From positions 1-38,293 of the forward strand of contig CANHJG010000038.1 in NCBI GenBank assembly GCA_947461205.1: a stretch of DNA of 38,293 bases, written 5' to 3'. Below, piece by piece: positions 1-7,120 of the stretch. A model generated the notes under the pieces. It did no database searches. It saw only the letters and a list, made by a program, of their open reading frames with translations, and had not been told where the DNA came from. The position numbers and the translations under genes are program-made. Every line of letters starts with the position of its first letter. Position 1 is the first letter of the stretch. This stretch comes from Opitutia bacterium (GTDB lineage: Bacteria; Verrucomicrobiota; Verrucomicrobiia; Opitutales; Opitutaceae).

Positions 1-330
1 CTCTCGAACGCGGTGCTGCTGCCAGCCGTGACGCGCTTCTCGCTCGTTGGAGCGGCGGAACGCTATGCGACGGTGGCCCGAACGATGGGGTTGGCGACAG
101 GGGCCGATTCTGCGGCTGCGGCCGGGGAGAAACTACTCGCCGGTCTCGCGGCGTTGAATGCCCGTCTCGCCGTTCCGAGGCTCGGGGGGTGCAGGGGAGT
201 GGCCCGAGAGCGTTTCGATAACCTGAAAGCCAAGATGGCCATCGATGCGCTCGCGAGTGGGAGTCCGGCCAATAACCCGGTCGTGCCAACGGCGGAGCAG
301 ATCGTAGCGATTTACGACGAGGCATTCTGA
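1..330 (+). CDS. Iron-containing alcohol dehydrogenase, C-terminal part (partial)
   Basis: The reading frame is open from base 1, so this is the end of a gene that starts before the window. About 109 residues are visible. They begin LSNAVLLPAVTRF, which matches the helical C-terminal domain of group III Fe-dependent alcohol dehydrogenases, where a metal-binding His usually lies shortly before this point. The end, SPANNPVVPTAEQIVAIYDEAF split as SPANNPVVPT then AEQIVAIYDEAF, is the usual family ending (NNPR, then a helix with acidic residues). These enzymes oxidise alcohols or reduce aldehydes with NAD(P). The substrate cannot be told because the nucleotide-binding half is missing. No downstream gene follows on this strand. 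Confidence 0.75.
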   Translation, partial: LSNAVLLPAVTRFSLVGAAERYATVARTMGLATGADSAAAAGEKLLAGLAALNARLAVPRLGGCRGVARERFDNLKAKMAIDALASGSPANNPVVPTAEQIVAIYDEAF

Positions 331-880
331 CCGAAATCTGTAAGTGGTTAGGTGGGCCCCGCTGTTTCTTGTGGGCGATTTTTTGTGGCAGGGGAAAAGG
401 GGTGAGGACTCGCAGAGTGGATGGCTGCCGAAATGCCAACTCCATCAGCCCGGATGTCTCGCGTCCGTGGAGTGGCAGAAGGGCAATACATGAGTCATGG
501 GTTGCCCTTCGCTTTACTCCGCCCGCGGATCGCATCTGCGCGCACGGTTGTAACCACGAGAATCGGACGCGCAGTCGGGGTTCGTCAAAAGGGGGGCTGC
601 GGCTTGGTGCTTGTGAGTTGCGCGTCTCGATGCCGTTTCCCGCGTCGCGGTTGGCGGCAGCGGTCGGGCGAAGCAGCGAGGAAAGGTCGGCTGCGAAGAG
701 GCGTGAAAAAAGGCGACCGGTTACGGCGCGTTTGGGTCGAGCGCAGCGCCGTCGATTGGCGCACTGCGGACGTGAGAAGGAGGCCTTTGAAATAACCGAG
801 AGAGCCCGAGGGACCCTGAAGACCGGCCCGTGCCCCGAACGACAAAAACTAAGCCGTGCTGGGCGCGGGTCTGATTTCGC
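331..880. other. Intergenic stretch, no convincing gene
   Basis: This 550-base gap lies between the alcohol dehydrogenase end and the sulfatase end, which converge. Open frames here have arginine-rich, non-protein-like composition and no family match. The one clear structure is the nested palindrome at 478-510, listed separately. Confidence 0.6.
478..510. repeat. Nested perfect palindrome in the gap after the alcohol dehydrogenase
   Basis: Outer arms GAAGGGCAA (478-486) and TTGCCCTTC (502-510) are perfect 9-base complements. Between them lies a second perfect palindrome, CATGA-G-TCATG (489-499). No T-run follows on the plus strand, so it is not a classical terminator. It could be a cruciform, an operator-like site, or a transcript-ending hairpin for one of the two convergent genes. 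Confidence 0.5.
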
Positions 881-3205
881 TTACAGCGAGCGGGCGAGGA
901 AGGCGCGGATTTTCGCGCGGACTTCGGGGGTGTCGAAGGCCTTGCCGCCGTGGCCGGCGCCGGGGAGGACGTGGAATTCGGAGGGCACGCCGACTTCGCG
1001 GAGACGGGCGTGGAGGCGTTCGCTTTGGACGAGGGGGACCTGGTCGTCCTGGTCGCCGTGCAGGATCAAAAAGGGCGGATCGTCTTTCGTGATGTTGTGC
1101 CATGGGCTGACTTGACGGGCGAGATCGGGGCGGTCGCGGACGGTGCCGCCGAGGAGTTTCGCGCCGTTGGACGTCGCGAGGTCGGCTTCAGTCTTGCCGG
1201 GGCCGGGGACGTTGACGGGCATGGTGAGCAGATCGCTGGCACCGTAGAAATCGATGACGGCGCCGACGCGGCTGGAGACGGTTTCGCCGATGGCGGCGGG
1301 CGCGGTGCCGACGATGCTCGCGAGGTTGCCGCCGGAGGAGCCGCCGGAAACGGCGAGGCGGGCGGGGTCGAGACCGTAGTTCGCGGCGTGGGTGCGGAGC
1401 CAGCGGATCGCGGTGCGGACATCGTCGAGCTGGGCGGGCCATGGGGCGGCCCAGCTCAGGCGGTAGTTGAGGCTGACAACGGCGTAGCCTTCGGCGGCGA
1501 GCCACGTGAGCGGGCTGTTTTCTTTGGAGCCGTTCTTCCAGCCGCCGCCGTGGGTCCAGACGATGACGGGGAGCGGTTGCGCGGGCGCGGTGGCGGGGAG
1601 ATAGAGGTCGAGGAGGAGCGCGCCGGTGGCGGGGCGGCTGTATTCGAGATTCGCGATACGCTTCACGCCGGCGGGGAGAGCGGCGCGGACATCGCCGGCG
1701 GGACGGATCTGGCTGCCGGGGGTTTTCGTGAGCGAGTCGCCGAGGTCGGCGCGGGCGGCGGCGACGTCGAGTTGGAGGCGCGCGACGATGTCGGGGTGGG
1801 CGGCGGCGAGGTTGCGCGACTCGGAGGGGTCGTCCTTGAGATTGTAGAGGGCGAGGCCGGTGGTCTCGACGCGGTAGCCGTGGCGGCTGGCGATGCCGCG
1901 GATGCCGGAGAGCTCGATGGATTCGGGCTTCATCTTGCCGTAGTTGGAGGGTTTGCCGCCGGTGCCGCGTTCGGCGGCGACGACGAGGTAGTCGTGCGGG
2001 ACGTGGAGTTTCCACTCGCCGCGGCGGACGGCGTGGAGTTCCTCGCCAGAGTAGAACCAGAAGTCGTCGCGGCCTTTGGCGCCGGGCGAACCGAGGAGGA
2101 GCGGGAGCAGGTCGGAGCCGTCGCGCTTCACGTCGGGGAGTTTCGCGCCGGCGAGGGTGGCGAACGTCGCGTGGAGATCCAGGGTGGAAAACGGTTCGTC
2201 GCTCACGCGGGCGGAGGGGACTTTCCCGGGCCAACGGACGAGGCAGGGGACGCGCATGCCGCCTTCGAAGGTGGTGAGTTTGCCCTCGCGGAGGGGCACG
2301 GCGGAGCCGGCGTGTTCGCCGTAGGAGAGGAAGGGACCGTTGTCGGAGGAGAAGATGACGAGGGTATTTTCGTCGAGGCCGAGGCGTTTGAGCGTGGCCA
2401 TGATCTCACCGATGGAGGCGTCGAGTTCCTGGACGACGTCGCCGTAGAGGCCGCGCTGGCTGGTGCCCTTGAATTTTTCGGAGGCGAAAATCGGGACGTG
2501 CGGCATGACGTGCGGCACGTAGAGGAAGAAGGGTTGCGTATGGTGGCGCTCGATAAAGGCGATGGCGCGGTCGGTGAAGCGGCGCGTGAACTGCGACTGG
2601 TCGGGGTCGAGCTCGATCACGTTTTCATTTTCGTAGAGCGGGAGTGACGGGATGCCGCGCGTGGTGGGGTGGAGGGGGCCGTTGTCGTTGGAGTAGGGAA
2701 GGCCGAGCCACTCGTCGAAGCCGCGGCGGGTGGGGAGAAATTGCGGGTGATGGCCGAGGTGCCATTTGCCGAAGATCGCGGTGGCGTAGCCGCGGTCTTT
2801 GAGGAGCTGCGGGAGGAGGCGCTCGCGCGGGTGGAGGCCGGTGGGGCTGGTGTGGTTGAGGGCGCCGCTCATGCTCACGCGGTTCGGGTAGCTGCCGGTC
2901 ATGAGGGCGGCGCGTGAGGCGGTGCAGACGGACTGGGCAACGTAGAAACTGGTGAAGCGCGAGCCCTCGGCGGCGAGGCGATCGAGGTGCGGGGTCCTGA
3001 TGTCGGTCGCGCCGTAGCAGCCGAGGTCGCCGTAGCCGAGGTCGTCGGCGTAGATGAAGACGATGTTGGGCGGGCGAGCGGGCGCTGAGGGGGAGGGCGC
3101 GGCGGCGGCGAGCAGCGCCGGCGTGGCGGCGGCGGCGAGGAGGACGAGGGCGAGCAGCAGGCCGAGCTGGCGGGTGATGGTGCGGGGAGAAAGGGGTGGC
3201 TCCAT
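881..3205 (-). CDS. Secreted sulfatase fused to an alpha/beta-hydrolase esterase
   Basis: 774 residues from the ATG at 3205. An upstream in-frame start at 3367 would add a basic, low-complexity leader, so the ATG before the hydrophobic signal segment (residues about 14-36) is preferred. The N-terminal half is a type I sulfatase: NIVFIYADDLGYGD supplies the metal-binding Asp pair (54-55), and SVCTASR carries Cys94 in the CxAxR signature that is oxidised to formylglycine. From about residue 513 a second domain begins with the BD-FAE/esterase pattern: HGGGW oxyanion motif, GGSSG with Ser623 as nucleophile, Asp near 720 (HGDQDDQVP) and His752 (GAGHGG). The protein probably removes sulfate and an acyl or feruloyl-type ester from one exported polysaccharide substrate. 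The substrate is unknown. Both active sites look intact. Confidence 0.88.
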   Translation of the reverse strand: MEPPLSPRTITRQLGLLLALVLLAAAATPALLAAAAPSPSAPARPPNIVFIYADDLGYGDLGCYGATDIRTPHLDRLAAEGSRFTSFYVAQSVCTASRAALMTGSYPNRVSMSGALNHTSPTGLHPRERLLPQLLKDRGYATAIFGKWHLGHHPQFLPTRRGFDEWLGLPYSNDNGPLHPTTRGIPSLPLYENENVIELDPDQSQFTRRFTDRAIAFIERHHTQPFFLYVPHVMPHVPIFASEKFKGTSQRGLYGDVVQELDASIGEIMATLKRLGLDENTLVIFSSDNGPFLSYGEHAGSAVPLREGKLTTFEGGMRVPCLVRWPGKVPSARVSDEPFSTLDLHATFATLAGAKLPDVKRDGSDLLPLLLGSPGAKGRDDFWFYSGEELHAVRRGEWKLHVPHDYLVVAAERGTGGKPSNYGKMKPESIELSGIRGIASRHGYRVETTGLALYNLKDDPSESRNLAAAHPDIVARLQLDVAAARADLGDSLTKTPGSQIRPAGDVRAALPAGVKRIANLEYSRPATGALLLDLYLPATAPAQPLPVIVWTHGGGWKNGSKENSPLTWLAAEGYAVVSLNYRLSWAAPWPAQLDDVRTAIRWLRTHAANYGLDPARLAVSGGSSGGNLASIVGTAPAAIGETVSSRVGAVIDFYGASDLLTMPVNVPGPGKTEADLATSNGAKLLGGTVRDRPDLARQVSPWHNITKDDPPFLILHGDQDDQVPLVQSERLHARLREVGVPSEFHVLPGAGHGGKAFDTPEVRAKIRAFLARSL

Positions 3206-3430
3206 GGGGGCGAGGCTAGGAGCCGAGGGGTGTGAGGCGAGTGCGGAGTGGGTTCCGAAATCCCTGCTCCCCCGAGCCGGGCTACGCGGATCGGACAGCG
3301 AGGCGTGACGGCGCGGAGGTTTGCTGTCGCGACGCTCGGGCGACGATGGCACCGCGCTGACCCGCAAAGTTGCGCGGAGGTTTGGTCCGCGGCTGGCGCC
3401 CGCGGGAGGCTTCGAGCTGCGGGCGATGAC

Positions 3431-3456
3431 GGACCGCTCGGAGAGCGGTCCCTACC
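3431..3456. repeat. Stem-loop repeat with GGA loop next to an SPFH gene end
   Basis: GGACCGCTC, loop GGA, GAGCGGTCC forms a perfect 9-base stem at 3431-3451. It is followed by CTACC and abuts the stop codon of the minus-strand SPFH gene (3457). The same loop and CCCTACC flank occur in the copies at 6961-7093 with different stem bases. It may act as the 3' hairpin of the SPFH transcript. Confidence 0.6.
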
Positions 3457-4332
3457 TCAACTGTTCAGGAGGAGGCCGGTGGATTCGCCGCTCGCCAGGG
3501 TGATTTTGCCGGGGCTGCGGAGCGTGGCTTGGATGTCGAGCAAGGTGAAGAGGGCGGTGGCGACTTCGGGGGTGCGCTGGATTTCGGCGAGGGCGCGGCC
3601 GACGACTTGCGGGCGGACGGCCTGGGCCTGGCCGAGGCGTTGGGAGGCTTTGTTGTCGGCGGCGGAATGGATGATCGCGACTTCATTTTCGCCGGCCTGG
3701 CGCATCGCGGCGGTGACCTGGCGGAGGCGGTTGACGACCTTGCGCTGGATCTCGGCGATCATGCCCTTGTCGCGAAAGGCAACTTTTCGGATGTAGGTCG
3801 AGCCGAGGCTGAAGCCCCATTGGGACGAGGTCGGGGTGACTTCTTCGCGGACTTTGCGGGAGAGGGCGTCGCGGTTTTCAAGGAGGACTTCGAGGCGGAG
3901 ATTGGAGAGCTGTTTCACGACGGCGGTGGCGACGTTGGCCTTGAGGGAGCCAATCGGGTCGGAGTTTTGAAACAGGAAGGCCTTGGGTTCCTTGACGAAC
4001 ATTTCAAACCAGATGCCGACGCCCATCGGGGCGCCTTCCTCGGAGTTGACGAGCTGGTTGCGCAGGTAGGCCTGGTGGATGACGGTGCGCACGGTGTAGG
4101 CTTTGCCGAAGAGCGGGAAGAGGAGGGCCTTCGGGCCGAAGTGGGCGAGGGGGAAAAAGAGGCCGGGCTCTTCGACTTGGCCGACGACTTTGCCGAAGAA
4201 GGTGTAGACGAGCACGGTGCGCTCGGGGAGCACGCGCCAGAGCTGGAACATCTGGCCGATGGCGAGCACGATGGGGACGGCGACGAAGGTGCCGATGACG
4301 CCGATGACGATGGAGATGAGGAGAGGGGACAT
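3457..4332 (-). CDS. SPFH/band 7 (stomatin-like) membrane protein
   Basis: 291 residues. A single N-terminal hydrophobic segment (about 3-27) is followed by an SPFH/PHB domain, recognised by the pattern ERTVLVYTFFGKVVG near 38-52 and the helix-rich region ending in ALAEIQRTPEVATALFTLLD. Such proteins form oligomeric membrane scaffolds that organise proteases or lipid domains. The gene is 219 bases downstream of a second SPFH gene on the same strand, and the two probably form a transcript and a hetero-oligomer, as HflK/HflC do; that is an inference. The gap in front of the start is a purine-rich tandem array (4333-4520). No Shine-Dalgarno sequence is visible. Confidence 0.78.
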   Translation of the reverse strand: MSPLLISIVIGVIGTFVAVPIVLAIGQMFQLWRVLPERTVLVYTFFGKVVGQVEEPGLFFPLAHFGPKALLFPLFGKAYTVRTVIHQAYLRNQLVNSEEGAPMGVGIWFEMFVKEPKAFLFQNSDPIGSLKANVATAVVKQLSNLRLEVLLENRDALSRKVREEVTPTSSQWGFSLGSTYIRKVAFRDKGMIAEIQRKVVNRLRQVTAAMRQAGENEVAIIHSAADNKASQRLGQAQAVRPQVVGRALAEIQRTPEVATALFTLLDIQATLRSPGKITLASGESTGLLLNS

Positions 4333-4336
4333 GGCG

Positions 4337-4520
4337 GGGAGAGGCGGAAGACGTGGAAGAGAGGGAGAGGCGGAAGGGTGGAAGAGAGGGAGACGCGGAA
4401 GGGTGGAAGAGAGGGAGACGCGGAAGACGTGGAAGAGAGGAAGACGTGGAAGAGAGGAAGACGTGGAAGAGAGGGAGACGCGGAAGGGTGGAAGACTCGG
4501 AAGCGAGGAAGACGGCAGAG
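4337..4520. repeat. Purine-rich tandem repeat array between the two SPFH genes
   Basis: The plus strand is almost pure A/G. It is built from about 25-base units that alternate with an 18-base unit, GGAAGACGTGGAAGAGAG, repeated three times in the middle; other units end GGGAGACGC and GGAAGGGTGGAAG. The array fills most of the spacer and lies just upstream of the start at 4332. The 13-mer GGAGAGGCGGAAG at its edge (about 4338-4350) recurs at 5509-5521 just before the other SPFH start. Homopurine tracts can form triplex DNA, and tandem copies can change in number. Confidence 0.85.
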
Positions 4521-4551
4521 ACGATGCAGGCTGCGGGAGGAAGATTCCGCG

Positions 4552-5496
4552 TTAGAGTTTGAGGATGGTCTGGGCGGCTTTTTCTCGGAGCGGGAGGCTC
4601 GCGTTGCGGAGGTAGCTATCGAGGGCGGCCCTGCCTCCCTCGGCGTGCATCCCCGAGAGAATTTTGCCGAGCTCGAGGATGGGCGAGGCTTCGGCTTGCG
4701 CCCGGTTTTCGGCGATCTGCACGGCCTGCTCGGCCATTTTCAGTTTCTGGTCGGCATCGGCCTTGGCTTGGCTGATCGAGGCGGCGACCTGGTTTTGCGT
4801 GGTGTTGATGGAGGCGAGGGCCTCGTCGACGTCGGAGGGCGGGTCGATGTTGGTGATGAGCGCGGCGTCGAGGTCGATGCCATAGCGGGCGGCGGTCTTA
4901 CGGCAGGCGTCTTCCATGAAGCTGTTGATGAGGGAAAGATTGCGGCGGAGGTCGTTGATGGATACGCCCTCGACGGCGCCCTCGGCGGCTTCGCCGTGGA
5001 AGGTGGCGATGCGGTCGCGCAGGACGGAGATGAAGTAGCCGACGACGTGGGCGGCGGGGTGCGAGATGCCGAAGAGATAGGCGTAGAGGTTGCGCTCACA
5101 CGGGCGCCAACGGATCTGGCCGGAGATTTGGACGGTGAGGTTGTCCTTGGTGACGGCTTCGATCGCGTCCTGTTTGATCTCGGGGTCCCAGGTGATGTCG
5201 ACCGTCTGGATGGTCATATCAACTTTGTAGAGACGCTGCCATGGCCACTTGAAGTAAGGGCCGCCGGGCGGAATGACGCGGACGCACGGGTAGCTGTAGC
5301 GGGCCTTCTCCTCCTCGGTGAGGAGGGCGCCGAGTTGGGGGTCGTCAGCGGTGGTGCCGTTGGTGCGTTGGGCGCGGCCGAAGGTGGTGAGCACGCCGCG
5401 CTCGGTGGGGCCGATGGTGTAGACGCCGAAGAGGAGCGTGAGCAGCGCGGCGAGGCCGATGCCGAGGAGGAGGCCGAAGAGCGTGGTGGTGATCAT
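4552..5496 (-). CDS. SPFH/band 7 (HflK/stomatin-like) membrane protein
   Basis: 314 residues from the ATG at 5496. The open frame continues to 5583 but only through a translated purine/pyrimidine repeat, so the later start directly before the membrane segment (ITTTLFGLLLGIGLAALLTLLFG) is chosen. The SPFH domain starts at the VYTIGPTERGVLTTFGR pattern, continues through VDITWDPEIKQDAIEAVTKDN and the GQIRWRP region, and is followed by an Ala/Glu/Gln-rich helix likely to form a coiled coil (QAKADADQKLKMAEQAVQ region). It is the first gene of the SPFH pair. Function beyond membrane scaffolding or protease control is not visible. Confidence 0.8.
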   Translation of the reverse strand: MITTTLFGLLLGIGLAALLTLLFGVYTIGPTERGVLTTFGRAQRTNGTTADDPQLGALLTEEEKARYSYPCVRVIPPGGPYFKWPWQRLYKVDMTIQTVDITWDPEIKQDAIEAVTKDNLTVQISGQIRWRPCERNLYAYLFGISHPAAHVVGYFISVLRDRIATFHGEAAEGAVEGVSINDLRRNLSLINSFMEDACRKTAARYGIDLDAALITNIDPPSDVDEALASINTTQNQVAASISQAKADADQKLKMAEQAVQIAENRAQAEASPILELGKILSGMHAEGGRAALDSYLRNASLPLREKAAQTILKL

Positions 5497-5563
5497 GGGA
5501 GCGAGGGAGGAGAGGCGGAAGAGGGAGAGACGGAGGGAAGGAGAGAACGGGAGAAGGACCGAC

Positions 5564-5601
5564 GACCAAGGACCAATGCCCAATGACTAATGTCTAATGA
5601 C
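5564..5601. repeat. Heptanucleotide tandem repeat
   Basis: Five consecutive 7-base units with consensus GACCAAT: GACCAAG, GACCAAT, GCCCAAT, GACTAAT, GTCTAAT, then GAC. The array lies in the gap between the amidohydrolase and SPFH genes, beyond a purine-rich stretch (5497-5562). It is too short and has no spacers for CRISPR. Confidence 0.8.
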
Positions 5602-5697
5602 GGTGGGTGAGTTGATGGGGTGCGGTGGAAGGGGCGCTCAATCACCAATCCCGGGTTTGGATTTTTTGTGGTACATTCCAGCGGGAAACAGAGCGGT

Positions 5698-6798
5698 TCA
5701 CGGCTGGCGGCGCCAGGCGGCTTCGAGCTGGAAGATACGCTCGGCGTTGGCGTGGTAGAATTTTTCCAAGATGGCGGGCGGGAGGTGCAGGGCGTCGGTT
5801 TTGCGGTTGTTATAGGTCGTTTCGCCCTGGCCGGCGTAGTAGTCCCAGTCGGCGCGGTAGCGGAGTTCGAGACTGGTGACGTGGCCCTGGCGCTGGGCGG
5901 TGGTGGGCGGGGTGTCGCGGCGATGGGGCATCCAGCCGGCGTCGACGCCATACAGGATGCGGTCGGGGAATTTTTGGAAGAGGGCGCGGACTTTTTCGGC
6001 GGGGTGGCGCGTGAGGTTGCGGGTGCGGGCGGCGACTTCGATGTGAAAGTTCGGATAGCGGGTGAGCCGCTCGGCGATGCCGTCGAGATCGTGTTCGAGG
6101 CTGCCGAGGTGGGCGCCGACGACGACCAAGGTCGGGTGCTTCTTCATGATGTTGTCGCGGGCGGCGATGATGGCGGCGTGGCTCGGATACTCGGGTTTAC
6201 CGTGGAGGTGCCACTGGGGATTCGTGGAATAGTAGCCGTAGTGGTTGCTGTCTTTGTCGAGCGGCAGCCAGGCATCGATGGGTTCGGCGAGGTGGGCGTG
6301 GAGCGGTTTTCCGACTCGGGCCAGATGCGCGTAGATCGGATCGAAGAGCGGGTCGTCGGGGAGAATGAATCTCCCGTTACGGTTTTTGATTTCAATCCCG
6401 ACCTCTTTCCAGATTTTCACGGCGACGGCGCCGCGGGCAAACGCACGATCGAGGGCGGCAATGGTGCGAGTGGCGTAGTTGGGTTCGTCGCGCGTGAGGA
6501 GATCGAAGGTCGTGGTAACGGGGTAGAGCTGCGGGTGCTTGCCGTAGAGTTCGAAGGCGACCCGATCCATCAGTGCGAGCTGCCCGTCGCCGCCGGGGAC
6601 GCAGACGTTGATCGTGCGGACGTTGAGGCGGGCGAAGAGCGCATGGATGGCCGGGACGTCTTCGAAGATGTGCGAATGGACGTCGATCTTCAGCATTTTC
6701 TCGTAGGTGGGGGCGGCGTCTGCAGCGAGGGCGACCTTGAAGGCAAACGCGACGACCACGAGGGGGGCGAGACCGCGCAGAGAAAATGGGGTTGGCAT
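5698..6798 (-). CDS. Secreted amidohydrolase (amidohydrolase_2 family)
   Basis: 366 residues from the ATG at 6798. The earlier in-frame start at 6906 is rejected because the region before 6798 has no signal-like sequence. Residues 1-26 form a signal peptide (FSLRGLAPLVVVAFAFKVALA). The mature protein starts near DVHSHIF, the metal-binding HxH motif of TIM-barrel amidohydrolases. Further likely metal or active-site motifs are HAHLAEP, GAHLGS and GVDAGW. Relatives act on aromatic decarboxylations, lactone hydrolysis or amide hydrolysis; the substrate here is unclear. It stands alone, between the SPFH pair and the PL11 lyase. Confidence 0.75.
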   Translation of the reverse strand: MPTPFSLRGLAPLVVVAFAFKVALAADAAPTYEKMLKIDVHSHIFEDVPAIHALFARLNVRTINVCVPGGDGQLALMDRVAFELYGKHPQLYPVTTTFDLLTRDEPNYATRTIAALDRAFARGAVAVKIWKEVGIEIKNRNGRFILPDDPLFDPIYAHLARVGKPLHAHLAEPIDAWLPLDKDSNHYGYYSTNPQWHLHGKPEYPSHAAIIAARDNIMKKHPTLVVVGAHLGSLEHDLDGIAERLTRYPNFHIEVAARTRNLTRHPAEKVRALFQKFPDRILYGVDAGWMPHRRDTPPTTAQRQGHVTSLELRYRADWDYYAGQGETTYNNRKTDALHLPPAILEKFYHANAERIFQLEAAWRRQP

Positions 6799-7120
6799 AG
6801 AGGAGGATAAAGCAGGGTGCCGGATCCGGCGGTGGGATGGCAAGGCGGGTGCGGAAGGGTCCTTTCGAGCCGCACCCATGACCGTCGGGTCTTTGCGCGA
6901 GCCCAATCAAACCGTCTCCTTTCAGTCCCGCGAGATTCGCTTGGCGAGGGGAGGGAAGCAGGGCGCATCTCAGTTTTCTGCAAACGCCTCGGGACCGTGG
7001 CTAGGGGCGTCTCTCCGAGACGACCGCTGACGCCTCGGAGAGGCGTCCCTACCCATGACACGCGCCCTGTCTGCAAGAAAGTGAGACGCGCCCAGGGAAG
7101 CACCGCGTGCCGGCGACACT
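6799..7120. other. Intergenic region dominated by an inverted repeat doublet
   Basis: No gene is seen. Bases 6961-7093 are two divergent copies of one repeat in opposite orientation, described in its own entry. The rest is unremarkable GC-rich sequence that presumably carries the leader of the amidohydrolase gene. Confidence 0.6.
6961..7093. repeat. Inverted pair of a ~65-base palindromic element (REPIN-like)
   Basis: The left arm (6961-7025) and the reverse complement of the right arm (7029-7093) align over their length. They share the elements GGGCGC-TCTCA, TTTCTGCA or TTCTTGCA, then GGCTAGGG or GGGTAGGG, and a terminal stem-loop. The right stem is GACGCCTC, loop GGA, GAGGCGTC. The left stem is CGTCTC, loop TCC, GAGACG. 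A third stem-loop of the same pattern is at 3431-3451. Stem bases differ between copies yet remain paired. The arrangement is that of paired REP sequences; no RAYT transposase gene is in the window. Confidence 0.75.

Noticed and set aside
369-880. Plus-strand gene after the alcohol dehydrogenase
   Set aside because: The predicted protein is Arg/Ser-rich, has no recognisable domain and would run far into the convergent sulfatase gene.
950-2647. Long plus-strand open frame opposite the sulfatase gene (also 3529-5586, 5620-6810, 7703-9079, 26654-28219 and 29457-31031)
   Set aside because: These are antisense shadows of real minus-strand genes in high-GC DNA. Their translations are Gly/Val/Glu/Asp-rich without family motifs, while the opposite strand has clear domains.
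4337-4520. CRISPR-like array
   Set aside because: The repeats are adjacent low-complexity purine units without unique spacers, and no cas gene is near.
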